Assembly (NCBI GenBank): GCA_012267415.1 | Contig: JAAXGN010000108.1 | Location: 221,862-284,396 of the forward strand | DNA from: Candidatus Poribacteria bacterium | GTDB lineage: Bacteria > Poribacteria > WGA-4E > WGA-3G | DNA: 62,535 bases | Direction: 5' to 3' | In this document: positions 17,222-25,565 of the stretch, one piece after another | How positions within the stretch are numbered: position 1 is the stretch's first letter | Layout of the letters: every line of letters begins with the position of its first letter | Notes under the pieces: generated by a model | Told to the model about the DNA's origin: nothing | What the model saw: only the letters and a program-made list of their open reading frames with translations | The model's database searches: none | Program-made: the position numbers and the translations under genes

Positions 17222-17322
17222 AAAACGTTTATTACACCCTCTTCAGTCCCGTAGGGACGATATGTTTATAGAAAAACGTTTATTACACCCTCTTCAGTCC
17301 CGTAGGGACGATATGTTTATAG
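17222..17322. repeat. 51-base direct tandem duplication
   Basis: AAAACGTTTATTACACCCTC... to ...GGGACGATATGTTTATAG occurs twice in tandem with a period of 51 bases, first from 17222 and again from 17273. Each unit carries the palindrome GTCCCGTAGGGAC. It lies between the permease stop and the SDR start. Confidence 0.8.
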
Positions 17323-17388
17323 TACAGATGCAAATATATGTGAAAATCAACAAATAAATTGTTAACTCTAAATTAAGAAGGACAAAAC

Positions 17389-18103
17389 ATGTCAAAAATA
17401 GCAGTCATTGCAGGTGTAGGACCCGGGTTAGGAGCAGCTATCGCACGAAAATTCGCAGACGAAGGATGCAATCTTGCTTTGTTGTCACGTTCATCTGCAT
17501 ATAGTATAAATCTATCAAAGAGATTGGAAGAGACAGGCATATCAGCTATCCCTATACCAACGGATATAACGGATGCTGGACAAGTAACCGACAGCTTTGC
17601 CAAGATTCGTCAAGAATTAGGTGTACCTGATATATTAGTTAACCACGCAGGTAATGCTGCCTGGGGAAATCTTTCTGAACTTACTGCAGAAGCATTTGAA
17701 AACTCATGGCGGGTATGTACACTCGGAGCGTTTCTTTGTGTGAAGCAAGTTGTGCCAGGTATGATTGAAAAAGGGGAAGGTACTATCCTATTTTCTGGTG
17801 CGACATCAGCAGTTCGCGGCAGGTCAGGTGCGATTGCATTTAGTAGTGCAAAATTCGCGATGCGCGGTTTAGCATCTTCTCTGGCACGGGAAGTTGGTCC
17901 ACAAGGTATTCACGTAGCGCATGTTATTATAGATGGTATCATAGATTCACCAAATCTACGTGAAAGGTATAAGTTATCTGAAAATGAACCTTTACTGAAA
18001 CCTGATGCATGCCGAAACCTATTGGGCACTCGTTCAGCAGGAACGCAGTGCGTGGAGTTTTGAGGTAGATGTGCGACCCCATAATGAGGAATTCTTTACG
18101 TAA
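17389..18103 (+). CDS. short-chain dehydrogenase/reductase, frameshifted near its C-terminus
   Basis: A classical SDR of about 237 residues if the frame is restored. The cofactor motif is GVGPGLG (9-15), and NHAGNA replaces the usual NNAG. The active-site position reads F151-SSA-K155, so the catalytic tyrosine is phenylalanine; some SDR subfamilies with this LASSLAREVGPQGIHVAHV sequence share that change. The uninterrupted frame stops at 18063 with an unconvincing tail. From 18011 the other frame gives AETYWALVQQERSAWSFEVD, then VRPHNEEFFT and TAA at 18101-18103, the usual C-terminus of this subfamily. An indel at about 18007-18011 (two bases lost or one gained) explains it. AAGGA precedes the ATG. 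Confidence 0.75.
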
Positions 18104-18129
18104 AGCAAGAAAACACACAATTTCAATTA

Positions 18130-18164
18130 AATACCCTGATTGGCATGTTCTCAATCAGGGTATT
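18130..18164. terminator. bidirectional intrinsic terminator
   Basis: A perfect 13-base inverted repeat (18130-18142 and 18152-18164, AATACCCTGATTG) with a 9-base loop is followed by GTCTTTT on the plus strand and an A/T-rich stretch on the minus strand. It separates the convergent SDR and dioxygenase genes. Confidence 0.8.
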
Positions 18165-18183
18165 GTCTTTTGACGCATGTATT

Positions 18184-19557
18184 TTAAAACGTACTATCAC
18201 GGTTTGTTATCGGACACCAGCGCGCTGTTTGTAGGTAACGCAACAGAACATCCTTGGCATCTGAAGTGCCAATACGGTGAAGCGCATGCACCGCATTTCC
18301 CCGGATATAACGATTATCATCAAATAGTAGATTTTCTAACCCTTCAACTGCTTCCGCAGCATGTTCTCCAATACGCGAGATGGCAAACACGGCAGTGCGT
18401 CTGATACCTTCGTTATCGTCTGCTAATGCTTTTGTCAATTCTTCTACCGCACAAGCATTCGTTTGACTTGTTGTGCCTAAGGCTTCAATTGCACGCACCC
18501 GAACTGCTGTAGATTCGTCTTGTAATGCTTCTATCAATGCAGGTACTGCAGATTCGGCTCTCGTTCCAAGGTCTCCTAAAGCTTCCGCTGCATTGGCACG
18601 AACATGATCAGGTGCATCCTGTAAAGCATTCTTTAGTGAATTTACGGCTGGTATTCCCACAGCATTTAGCGCGTAACATGCATTCCTTCTCGTCATGTCT
18701 GCTTCTTCATGTAGGCAACGCACTAACGGCTTTACTGCTTCTTCGCCAAACTTAGATACGTTATAGGCAGCTTGTAACCCTGTTGATTCGGTCTCACTAT
18801 TCATTGCGGTAATTAATTCAGAGAGTGCCGCGCCGTTAGGAGAAGCGGAAACATCCTCACTCTTATGACCGAGATGCCAGTTCCACAGATGTCTAAACAT
18901 CTCTTGATGTTCAGCCGGTCCAGCTGCCGTTCCGTTTGACCATAACTTTTCTCTATTTTCCCAGGTCGGTTCCACAGGTTCCGTCATGCGTGCATAGAGA
19001 AACTTCATCATATACCGTCTCTCTTCAGTTTGGTTTGGCATAGCACGGTGCCAAAGGTCGTAATTGGCAAATGCGACTGTGCCTGCTTTTCCTGTAATGG
19101 GTTGTTCAGGGGAAACTTTAGACCCTTCCTGAGTACTAAAATAATGACTAACTGGAACGACACCTGTAGGTCCCCGTGCAATGGGTGTATCTTGTGGATA
19201 ATAGAACACCAACAACCTACGGGTATGATGAGACCATCGTTTGCCACCATCCTGATGCAAGTTTTGTCCCTTACTACCGGGTGGATTGTAGTGGGGGTGT
19301 CTATGGGGTTGCATATAGTAATTTGGACCCAAGAGACTTGTCAAAGCACCCTTCACATTCACATCATCAAAGACATGCTGAATCTCAGGGATTCGTGGTA
19401 ATAGGTTGTTCCCAGGATTCCCTTCCTTATCAAAGACGCCAACAGTTTTCGCGAAGATTTCATCATGAAATTCGGGGGGTAACTCAGTTTCAACGGTGAC
19501 AAAACCGTTCACGATAAATTGCCGCATCTGTTCATCAGTTAATAGCGTTTCAGGCAT
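18184..19557 (-). CDS. phytanoyl-CoA dioxygenase-like protein with C-terminal HEAT repeats
   Basis: A two-part protein of 457 residues. The N-terminal half is an Fe(II)/2-oxoglutarate oxygenase of the PhyH family, with the metal motif His-Gln-Asp in KGQNLHQDGG and the distal His in NYDLWHRAMP, followed by EERRYMM where the 2-oxoglutarate-binding Arg is expected. From about residue 255 to the end are HEAT/PBS-lyase-like repeats (VRANAAEALGDLG, VRVRAIEALGTTS, IRRTAVFAISRIG, IRGNAVHALHRIG), typically a protein-binding scaffold. The start is ATG 19557 because GGAGG lies 10 bases before it; the upstream in-frame TTG overlaps that site. The DNA methyltransferase ends 20 bases upstream, so the two are probably co-transcribed. 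The substrate is unknown. Confidence 0.85.
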   Translation of the reverse strand: MPETLLTDEQMRQFIVNGFVTVETELPPEFHDEIFAKTVGVFDKEGNPGNNLLPRIPEIQHVFDDVNVKGALTSLLGPNYYMQPHRHPHYNPPGSKGQNLHQDGGKRWSHHTRRLLVFYYPQDTPIARGPTGVVPVSHYFSTQEGSKVSPEQPITGKAGTVAFANYDLWHRAMPNQTEERRYMMKFLYARMTEPVEPTWENREKLWSNGTAAGPAEHQEMFRHLWNWHLGHKSEDVSASPNGAALSELITAMNSETESTGLQAAYNVSKFGEEAVKPLVRCLHEEADMTRRNACYALNAVGIPAVNSLKNALQDAPDHVRANAAEALGDLGTRAESAVPALIEALQDESTAVRVRAIEALGTTSQTNACAVEELTKALADDNEGIRRTAVFAISRIGEHAAEAVEGLENLLFDDNRYIRGNAVHALHRIGTSDAKDVLLRYLQTARWCPITNRDSTF

Positions 19558-19577
19558 TTTACTTTCCTCCAAAAGTT

Positions 19578-20774
19578 TCAGATTATATCATCTGGTATAT
19601 CAAACACAACGCCATCCCTCTTTTTCTCATAAGAGATTATCTCTACTTCTATGGTTTCAGATAAAAACTGCTTTGAATCATAACTACTTGGTTTAATAGA
19701 TTGTGGGACATTGGAATACAGTACCTCAAAGGCATTATTTTCAAGTGAATGTATTTCTTCTAAATTATTAAACAGAATAGATTGCTCTTGACTGGTTACT
19801 ATAGGAAAACCGTAGTGTTTATTGTTGTATTTCAGTGATTTTGCCTCTTTAGTACGTCTTTTCAAGAACACAAGATGCTTTCGCAGTCTATTCAACAGAT
19901 ATTCGTTTGAAAACGCTACTATCTGACTCATAAAAGAATCAAAACAGTGTTGAAAACTGCTATCGATTTCAACACCAACGCTGTTGCGTGCAGATGTCAT
20001 GGCAGCGGTAACCGTAGTTCCTGTGCCTAAGAACGGGTCAAGAATCACATCACCCTTGACAGAGTACATATTTATGAGTCTATAAGCCAACTCAAATGGG
20101 AACGCTCCACTTCTCAATCTTGACATACCATCCGAGAGTTTCTGTTCTTTTCCCTTGATGTCTGTCCATACATCTGAATACCAGATATTCCTTTCTTCCC
20201 AAAACAGTGCACTTTCACGTCTATTTTCTTTCTCATTCTCTGTTTTAAATTCCCTTTTTTGTCCTTTTCTGAGTATTAGAATGTATTCGTGCTCTAAAGT
20301 TACATAAGCACCCGCAGGCAGCATACCTGAACCCATAAATTTATTAGGTGTATTTGCTTGTTTTCTCCATAGGATATCGGGCAGTACTGAAAAACCGATC
20401 TCTAATAGATAATTCAAGATTCTTGCGTGATTTGGATATAAACAGAAAGTACCTTTTACTGTCCTTGTTGCATCACCTATATTGATGCATGCAAATCTAC
20501 CGTTCTTTAGCACTCGGAAAACTTCGTTCCATACAGAATTGAGAATTTCATGCATTAAATTAAACGCCAATAGACCCTCCCCGCAGGATAATGCTTTTAG
20601 GATGTCTGGATTCTGATTTCCAAACATTTCATCCCACATGTTTATCATTGGATAAGGAGGAGAAGTAACTATCAGATCAATACTCTCTGAAGGTATGTTC
20701 TCTAAGTTTCTTGAATCTTGGTATAGGATTTTATGGTTGGTTTTCATCGGGGGAATTACCTGAAGTGGAATCAT
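19578..20774 (-). CDS. site-specific DNA methyltransferase (N4-cytosine/N6-adenine type)
   Basis: A 398-residue amino-methyltransferase. The catalytic motif IV is TSPPYPM (37-43); SPPY is usual for N4-cytosine enzymes, though some N6-adenine enzymes share it. The SAM-binding motif I is DPFLGTGTT (246-254), after motif IV, giving the beta-class order. Between them is a variable region likely to contain target recognition. About 140 residues follow motif I and include a basic segment (LRKHLVFLKRRTKEAK). No restriction endonuclease or specificity subunit is adjacent, so it may be an orphan regulatory methylase, or that C-terminal region may hold another activity I do not recognise. ATG 20747 is an alternative start; neither candidate has a clear ribosome site. 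Confidence 0.85.
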   Translation of the reverse strand: MIPLQVIPPMKTNHKILYQDSRNLENIPSESIDLIVTSPPYPMINMWDEMFGNQNPDILKALSCGEGLLAFNLMHEILNSVWNEVFRVLKNGRFACINIGDATRTVKGTFCLYPNHARILNYLLEIGFSVLPDILWRKQANTPNKFMGSGMLPAGAYVTLEHEYILILRKGQKREFKTENEKENRRESALFWEERNIWYSDVWTDIKGKEQKLSDGMSRLRSGAFPFELAYRLINMYSVKGDVILDPFLGTGTTVTAAMTSARNSVGVEIDSSFQHCFDSFMSQIVAFSNEYLLNRLRKHLVFLKRRTKEAKSLKYNNKHYGFPIVTSQEQSILFNNLEEIHSLENNAFEVLYSNVPQSIKPSSYDSKQFLSETIEVEIISYEKKRDGVVFDIPDDII

Positions 20775-21180
20775 TGATAAACAGGAACAATCACACTATT
20801 CTCGTATAATAATAACATACTTCGTATTAGTCTTCAACGAAATTCAGTATTAAGTGAAGGCAGGTAAAGTCCACCAATTTTCTTGTACTGTACACTGATG
20901 AGTCCCTTTTCCAGAAATCATCTCTTACTCCTAATCTCATAAGGATTGTGAGTCATTCTAACAGATAGAAGGTATAATATCAAGTGTATTTACATTATCA
21001 ATACCTTGCCAAAAGATGAATGTGCTACGACTTGATAACGCCAAATCCCAAGCAGATACTTTATTGCTTAGAATGACGTGTTTGGTTGCACAATCAAGAT
21101 GAATGTGCTACAGTTTGACAATATCATATTCTTAGCGCGGAACTTTTCGCGTGGGATGAATAGAATTATAGGAGGATGAA
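20775..21180. other. intergenic region between divergent genes, no gene seen
   Basis: About 400 A/T-rich bases between the divergently transcribed methyltransferase and metallophosphoesterase. Seen: two GATGAATGTGCTAC direct repeats (near 21016 and 21099) resembling the GTGCTACA piece of element D, a TTGACA at 21115-21120 without a good -10 partner, and TAGGAGG just before 21181. No credible small gene. Confidence 0.5.
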
Positions 21181-22914
21181 ATGCATAGGCAAGTAACGAT
21201 TGTGCTACTACTAATTTTCTGTTTCGCAGTAGTTTCCACAACTGCACAAAAACCTGTCTTTCCTGATCGCATGCCGATAGTAGACCGTCCATTTACAGAC
21301 GATCCTGACAAATTTACATTCGCAATTATTGGAGATAAAACGGGTGGCGGTCTTGATAAATGGCATGTATTTGACCGTGCTATTGATGAACTAAATGCGC
21401 TGAAACCTGACTTTGCTATCATGATAGGCGACCTTATTCAAGGGGACACCACACGTAAGGAACTTCTGGATTCTCAATGGAAGGAGTTTTGGAAACACCA
21501 ATCAAAACTGACAATTCCGTTCTTACCTATACCAGGAAACCACGATATTACCAATCGCGTCATGTATGCGTACTGGGAAACGAACATCGGACGTACATAT
21601 TCCGCATTTACCTATAAAAACTGCCTATTTCTTTTGCTCAATACGGAGGAGTGGCATCAAAATGATGAATGGACAAACTGGTTTGGAAAAGAACAGATTG
21701 AGTATGTAAAAATGCAATTAGCAAAACACACCAAAGTTAGGCATACATTCGTATTCTTACACAGACCCCTATGGTTGCAGAAGAACTCTGGGTGGGAACT
21801 GATAGAAACGGAACTCGGCGATAGAGACTATACTGTTTTTGCCGGACACCATCACAAACTGACACGCTATGACCGTAATGATAGAAGGTACTTCGTATTA
21901 GGTGCTACAGGTGCAGGTTTCACTCCCCAAGAAATTCGAGAAGTGGGTGCTTTTGATCATTATAGCCTTGTGACTGTAGATGATACAGATGTAAATGTGG
22001 CAATTATTGAACCGGGTAATGTCTTTCCAGCGGATATAGCCATACAAGAATTTAGAAGCAAAGTTGCAAGACAACTCAACTTCAAACATAACTTCAAACT
22101 TGACAGAAGCACAGAAATTTTCAACGGAAGTATTGATATTATACTCAAGAATACACTTGAAAAACCTTTGATAGTTGATTTAGCTTTTGACCCGAATGGG
22201 CACTGGATGAACATGCCAAATAGACTACAGTTGCAAGCCGAACCTGGACTCAGTAGTAAAGCGACTGTCAATATATCTGTCCGTTTCGATTCCATTACAC
22301 CATTACCTGTATGTAGGTATTCTATGCAATACGGTGGTGAACAGTTGTCAAGTGGGACGAGACTATTTCATCCAATTCCACGAGAGTCAATGAAAGTCAT
22401 AAAAGATTGGATGCTACTTGGACCTTTTGACTTAGGATTGAAAAACATGCCATCAGATACTTCAAAAATACCGAAGAACTTTCAAGCAATCCAATTGCCC
22501 GATACCGATTTGGAAAAAACCTATAATGGACATTCAGGTGAAATTTTTTGGATAGAACACCATACTATACCCGACAGCATTGAACTTCGGAAGTTATTCG
22601 GAGATGCTGAATTGACTTACGGATTTGGCAGGACTTACATTAAGAGTCCGGAAGCAAGAAGTGTATTTGCACAGGTTAAATGGGGTGGAAATCTCGGAAA
22701 AGTATATCTAAATGGCATTGAGATTCCGAGCGCAAGAATCCCAAATAAAAACCTTTACGGTTGGTGGGTACACTTTGCACTGCCGCTGAAGAAGGGATGG
22801 AATACTTTTACATTCCTGACTGCCGATTATAATGGATATTGGGACTTCCGGTTGGAGGTAGCCGATTTTGACAATGTCCTTGAATTTAGATCTAATAGTT
22901 CCCTTTCAAAGTAA
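21181..22914 (+). CDS. secreted calcineurin-like metallophosphoesterase with C-terminal beta-sandwich
   Basis: A 577-residue exported phosphoesterase. It has a signal peptide (1-22, ending STTA) and a metallophosphoesterase domain (about 45-290) with IIGDKTGGG (51-57), MIGDLIQGD, GNHDITN, FLHRP and FAGHHHKLT. The first metal motif is Asp-x-Thr instead of the usual Asp-x-His, seen in some family branches. After a linker beta domain, the C-terminal part (about 400-577) starts DWMLLGPFDLG and contains GKVYLNGIEI, a pattern shared with the C-termini of the TPR proteins at 48683 and 50264. The product is probably periplasmic or surface-bound. AGGAGG precedes the start. Its 3' end overlaps the convergent gene by 23 bases. 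Confidence 0.83.
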   Translation: MHRQVTIVLLLIFCFAVVSTTAQKPVFPDRMPIVDRPFTDDPDKFTFAIIGDKTGGGLDKWHVFDRAIDELNALKPDFAIMIGDLIQGDTTRKELLDSQWKEFWKHQSKLTIPFLPIPGNHDITNRVMYAYWETNIGRTYSAFTYKNCLFLLLNTEEWHQNDEWTNWFGKEQIEYVKMQLAKHTKVRHTFVFLHRPLWLQKNSGWELIETELGDRDYTVFAGHHHKLTRYDRNDRRYFVLGATGAGFTPQEIREVGAFDHYSLVTVDDTDVNVAIIEPGNVFPADIAIQEFRSKVARQLNFKHNFKLDRSTEIFNGSIDIILKNTLEKPLIVDLAFDPNGHWMNMPNRLQLQAEPGLSSKATVNISVRFDSITPLPVCRYSMQYGGEQLSSGTRLFHPIPRESMKVIKDWMLLGPFDLGLKNMPSDTSKIPKNFQAIQLPDTDLEKTYNGHSGEIFWIEHHTIPDSIELRKLFGDAELTYGFGRTYIKSPEARSVFAQVKWGGNLGKVYLNGIEIPSARIPNKNLYGWWVHFALPLKKGWNTFTFLTADYNGYWDFRLEVADFDNVLEFRSNSSLSK

Positions 22915-24130
22915 CACTTACGATATTATGGTTGTAATCAAGAAAACTAAGTATCTCATTCAATTCATTTGTGTCGTTATGAATAAATTGATAATCCGCG
23001 TTCAACGACAAGTTAGATGTAAATATCCAGTTCATAGATGCATTAAGACCATATTGTGTATCCTTTCGGATTCCTGCATTTTCTATGATTCTCCCGTCTG
23101 CGTCCCTTAGGTTTCTGCCTTCAAAATTCACCCATAGGTGGAACAAGCGAAGCCTTATTGATCTACCGACATCAAGTTTATAATAAGCACTTAACGCAGT
23201 TTCTGTACTGCTGAAATTGAAGTAATCTATGTTTGATTGGTTGAGAAATAGGTTGACTTCTTGTTGAAAGACATACCGGTCAGCAGCAGTCTGCAGTAAC
23301 TTAACAGTACCGAAATGTCTCCAATCTGTTCTCCGTTGATCATCTGCTATGTTTGCTGCCCCTAAGATGAACGTATTCAGGTTGGTTTGGTAACTTCCGT
23401 GTTCTATGGCATAATCTGCTTTGCCAATCACCTGCTTAAGTAGACCTAATTGTAATCGGGTTGTAACCTTATGATTTGTTGAACCGACAAGTAAGAAATC
23501 TTCTCTTTTTCTTTCATCATCATCAAAGTGCTGTAGTCTGAAGTTATATTCTAACAATCGTCCAATACGAATGCCGCTTTGATATTCATTGTTATTATAC
23601 ACACTTAAAGAACGTGATAACCGTTGTAATTGTTGAGAGACTGCAATTTCGGGTAAGTTTGTAAAGGGTCGATAGCGCAATTCAGTCAAGAGGAAATTGC
23701 TTGCTGCATCAAATTCGTTGAGTTTTCCTTCTGCTCCAGTATAATTTTCATATTGTGGTGTGTATTGTAGTTTGAGATGGAGTTTCCTATCTACAATCGG
23801 TAATTCACCACGTAGGTTAATACCGAACTGGTTAATCAGACCTTGCAGTTGTGGGTTTTCTTGTCCAGCAAGACTACTGATGTATGGATCAACGCTCAAT
23901 CCAAATTCGATATGGTCGTTATATGTGTTTGATATGTGTGTATCGATTGTGAATGCAGGAGGTGTGGTTTCTTTCTGTTTAGGTTCGGGTAGCAGCAGTT
24001 CTTGACCGAATTCTGGCGGCAACTGAGCAGAAACTTTTGGAATAGTAGACAGGAGTGTTAAGCCGATTAGTGGTATTATTGTAAGAAAACAGAATCGTTT
24101 CACAAAGAGTCGTAAAATCAACGGATACAT
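22892..24130 (-). CDS. outer-membrane beta-barrel protein
   Basis: A 412-residue exported protein. The signal peptide covers about 1-36 (LTIIPLIGLTLLSTIPKVSA). The mature part is a run of alternating amphipathic strands (YRPFTNLPEIAVSQQLQRLS, TRLQLGLLKQVIG, YVFQQEVNLFLNQS, LSLNADYQFIHND) ending ...VSVTLKGNY, with the terminal aromatic residue typical of BAM-assembled barrels. No periplasmic domain is evident beyond a short Pro/Lys-rich linker. It resembles uncharacterised porin-like barrels; a specific family name would be a guess. AGGGGA lies 12 bases upstream of the ATG. The stop overlaps the 3' end of the metallophosphoesterase on the other strand. Confidence 0.75.
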   Translation of the reverse strand: MYPLILRLFVKRFCFLTIIPLIGLTLLSTIPKVSAQLPPEFGQELLLPEPKQKETTPPAFTIDTHISNTYNDHIEFGLSVDPYISSLAGQENPQLQGLINQFGINLRGELPIVDRKLHLKLQYTPQYENYTGAEGKLNEFDAASNFLLTELRYRPFTNLPEIAVSQQLQRLSRSLSVYNNNEYQSGIRIGRLLEYNFRLQHFDDDERKREDFLLVGSTNHKVTTRLQLGLLKQVIGKADYAIEHGSYQTNLNTFILGAANIADDQRRTDWRHFGTVKLLQTAADRYVFQQEVNLFLNQSNIDYFNFSSTETALSAYYKLDVGRSIRLRLFHLWVNFEGRNLRDADGRIIENAGIRKDTQYGLNASMNWIFTSNLSLNADYQFIHNDTNELNEILSFLDYNHNIVSVTLKGNY

Positions 24131-24224
24131 TGTGAGTGTTGTTCCCCTTTATTCTCGTTGATGTGTTGCTGTAATAGTTTAGCATAGATTGACCTTGTGG
24201 ACAACTGAATTGTGTCTGCTGCTT

Positions 24225-24560
24225 TTTTTGTCAGAATCGCGGAAAGCGCGTTTGTGTCAGAATCGCGGAAGGCGCGGAGGACGCGGAAAACGCGGAAGGG
24301 GGTTCTTGTAACTCCTGCTTTTTTTAGAAGCAGACGCTTGTACTGAACAAATACCCTCTTTTTCTGTGTCCTCTGTGTCCTCTGTGCTCTCCGCGATTCA
24401 GACGGTTACTTTTGTCAGAATCGCGGAAAGCGCGGAAAACACGGAAGGGACTCTTATGTCTCATATATTTGATCTTACAAGTAAACATGTGAGTGTGACC
24501 AAAGCCCTCTTTTTCTGTGTCCTCTGTGTCCTCTGTGCTCTCCGCGATTCAGACAGTATC
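24225..24560. repeat. alternating inverted repeats of family F
   Basis: The gap 24131-24568 has no gene. It contains G-rich units GTCAGAATCGCGGAAAGCGCG (near 24229, a variant near 24255, and 24415) alternating with C-rich units CTCTGTGTCCTCTGTG plus CTCCGCGATTCAGAC (near 24366-24403 and 24518-24555). AGAATCGCGGA and TCCGCGATTC pair to form hairpins, and the block is duplicated with a period of about 160 bases. Confidence 0.75.
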
Positions 24561-24568
24561 TTTCTTTT

Positions 24569-25390
24569 TCATTCCTTAAACGAGGCAGTTACCCGCGGGA
24601 TACTCTCTTCACAAGCAAACCGTTCTATGCTGGATGCGCCTACAAACCCGACAGTATCTGTATGCTCGTTGATATAAGCAGCATCTGGTGCTTTTGCGAT
24701 GGGACCGCCGTGCGACAAACAGATCACATCAGGATTTTGGGACTTTGCTGCATCACATATCTCCTGTACTCGTACCGCTGCATCTTGAAGGGTGAAAGCG
24801 GTCTCTGCACCGATGGTGCCACCTATTGTGGTGTTCATGTGTGCTATAATAACGTCTGCCCCTGCAAATGCCATATTCTCAGACTCTTCGGGATTAAAGA
24901 CATAGACGATTGTGAATAGGTCCATCTCGTGTGCAATATGTATCATTTCTACTTCTTTGTAGAATCCCATGCCTGTCTCTTCAAGTGTGACGCGAAAGGT
25001 GCCGTCTATGACACCGACGGTGGGGAAGTTGTTGACACCATCAAAGCCGACATCGCGCACCTGCTTTAGGAAGTTACTCATCCGTCTTGTTGGGTCTGTG
25101 CCGTTAACACCGGCGATTACGGGGGTTTCTTGGACGACTGGTAGGACTTCTCGTTCACCCATCTCCATGACGATGGCGTTGGCATCGCCGTATGCTAATA
25201 GTCCTGCACATGATCCGAATCCTGACATCCGATAGCGACCAGAGTTGTATATGACAATTAGGTCTGCTCCGCCTTTTTCTGCGAATTTTGCGGTGATGCC
25301 TGTTCCCGCGCCGACTGCAAGCAGGGACTTGTCTCTGTCTAATTCTGAATTGAGTCGTCCTAAGACTTGTTCTCGTGTATAGTCTGGCAT
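24569..25390 (-). CDS. phosphoenolpyruvate hydrolase family TIM-barrel protein
   Basis: A 273-residue cytoplasmic TIM-barrel protein of the PEP-hydrolase/isocitrate-lyase-like family, the same domain that follows UPF0261 in some proteins. Visible family blocks are LLAVGAGTGITAKFAEKGGA (23-42), DLIVIYNSGRYRM, AGLLAYGDANAIV, GFDGVNNFPTVG and IAHMNTTIGGTIGAE. The family is widespread and poorly characterised; breakage of a C-P or C-C bond is inferred from the fold only. AAAGGAA lies upstream of the ATG. It stands alone between repeats F and C on the minus strand. Confidence 0.8.
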   Translation of the reverse strand: MPDYTREQVLGRLNSELDRDKSLLAVGAGTGITAKFAEKGGADLIVIYNSGRYRMSGFGSCAGLLAYGDANAIVMEMGEREVLPVVQETPVIAGVNGTDPTRRMSNFLKQVRDVGFDGVNNFPTVGVIDGTFRVTLEETGMGFYKEVEMIHIAHEMDLFTIVYVFNPEESENMAFAGADVIIAHMNTTIGGTIGAETAFTLQDAAVRVQEICDAAKSQNPDVICLSHGGPIAKAPDAAYINEHTDTVGFVGASSIERFACEESIPRVTASFKE

Positions 25391-25435
25391 TTCGTTTTCC
25401 TTTCTTATAGCAGATTACCAAAAATTAGTTTACAC

Positions 25436-25562
25436 TTCTTCTGTAGGAGCGATCTCCGAATCGCGACAAAACACGTTGATGGTCGGGAATCGGAGTTCCC
25501 TCCTACAAAGTTGATAGTCGAGAATCGGCCAGAAATATATTAACTGGCTTCCTACAAAGTCA
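25436..25562. repeat. repeat family C (GGAATCGGAGTTCCCTCC)
   Basis: It contains TGTAGGAGCGATCTCCGAATCGCGAC, an inverted GTCGGGAATCGGAGTTCCCTCCTACAAAG and a third partial unit (AGTCGAGAATCGG). The same palindromic module forms a perfect hairpin at 60657-60722. Confidence 0.75.
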
Positions 25563-25565
25563 TGG

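Noticed and set aside
17222..17322. The two-unit repeat considered as a CRISPR array
   Set aside because: Units are directly adjacent with no unique spacers, and no cas genes are present.
18184..20774. Treating the methyltransferase and dioxygenase as a complete restriction or defence island
   Set aside because: No nuclease, helicase or recognition subunit is present; proximity alone does not support it, so it is listed only as a hypothesis.
21115..21143. Promoter upstream of the metallophosphoesterase from TTGACA at 21115
   Set aside because: No acceptable -10 box lies 16-19 bases downstream.
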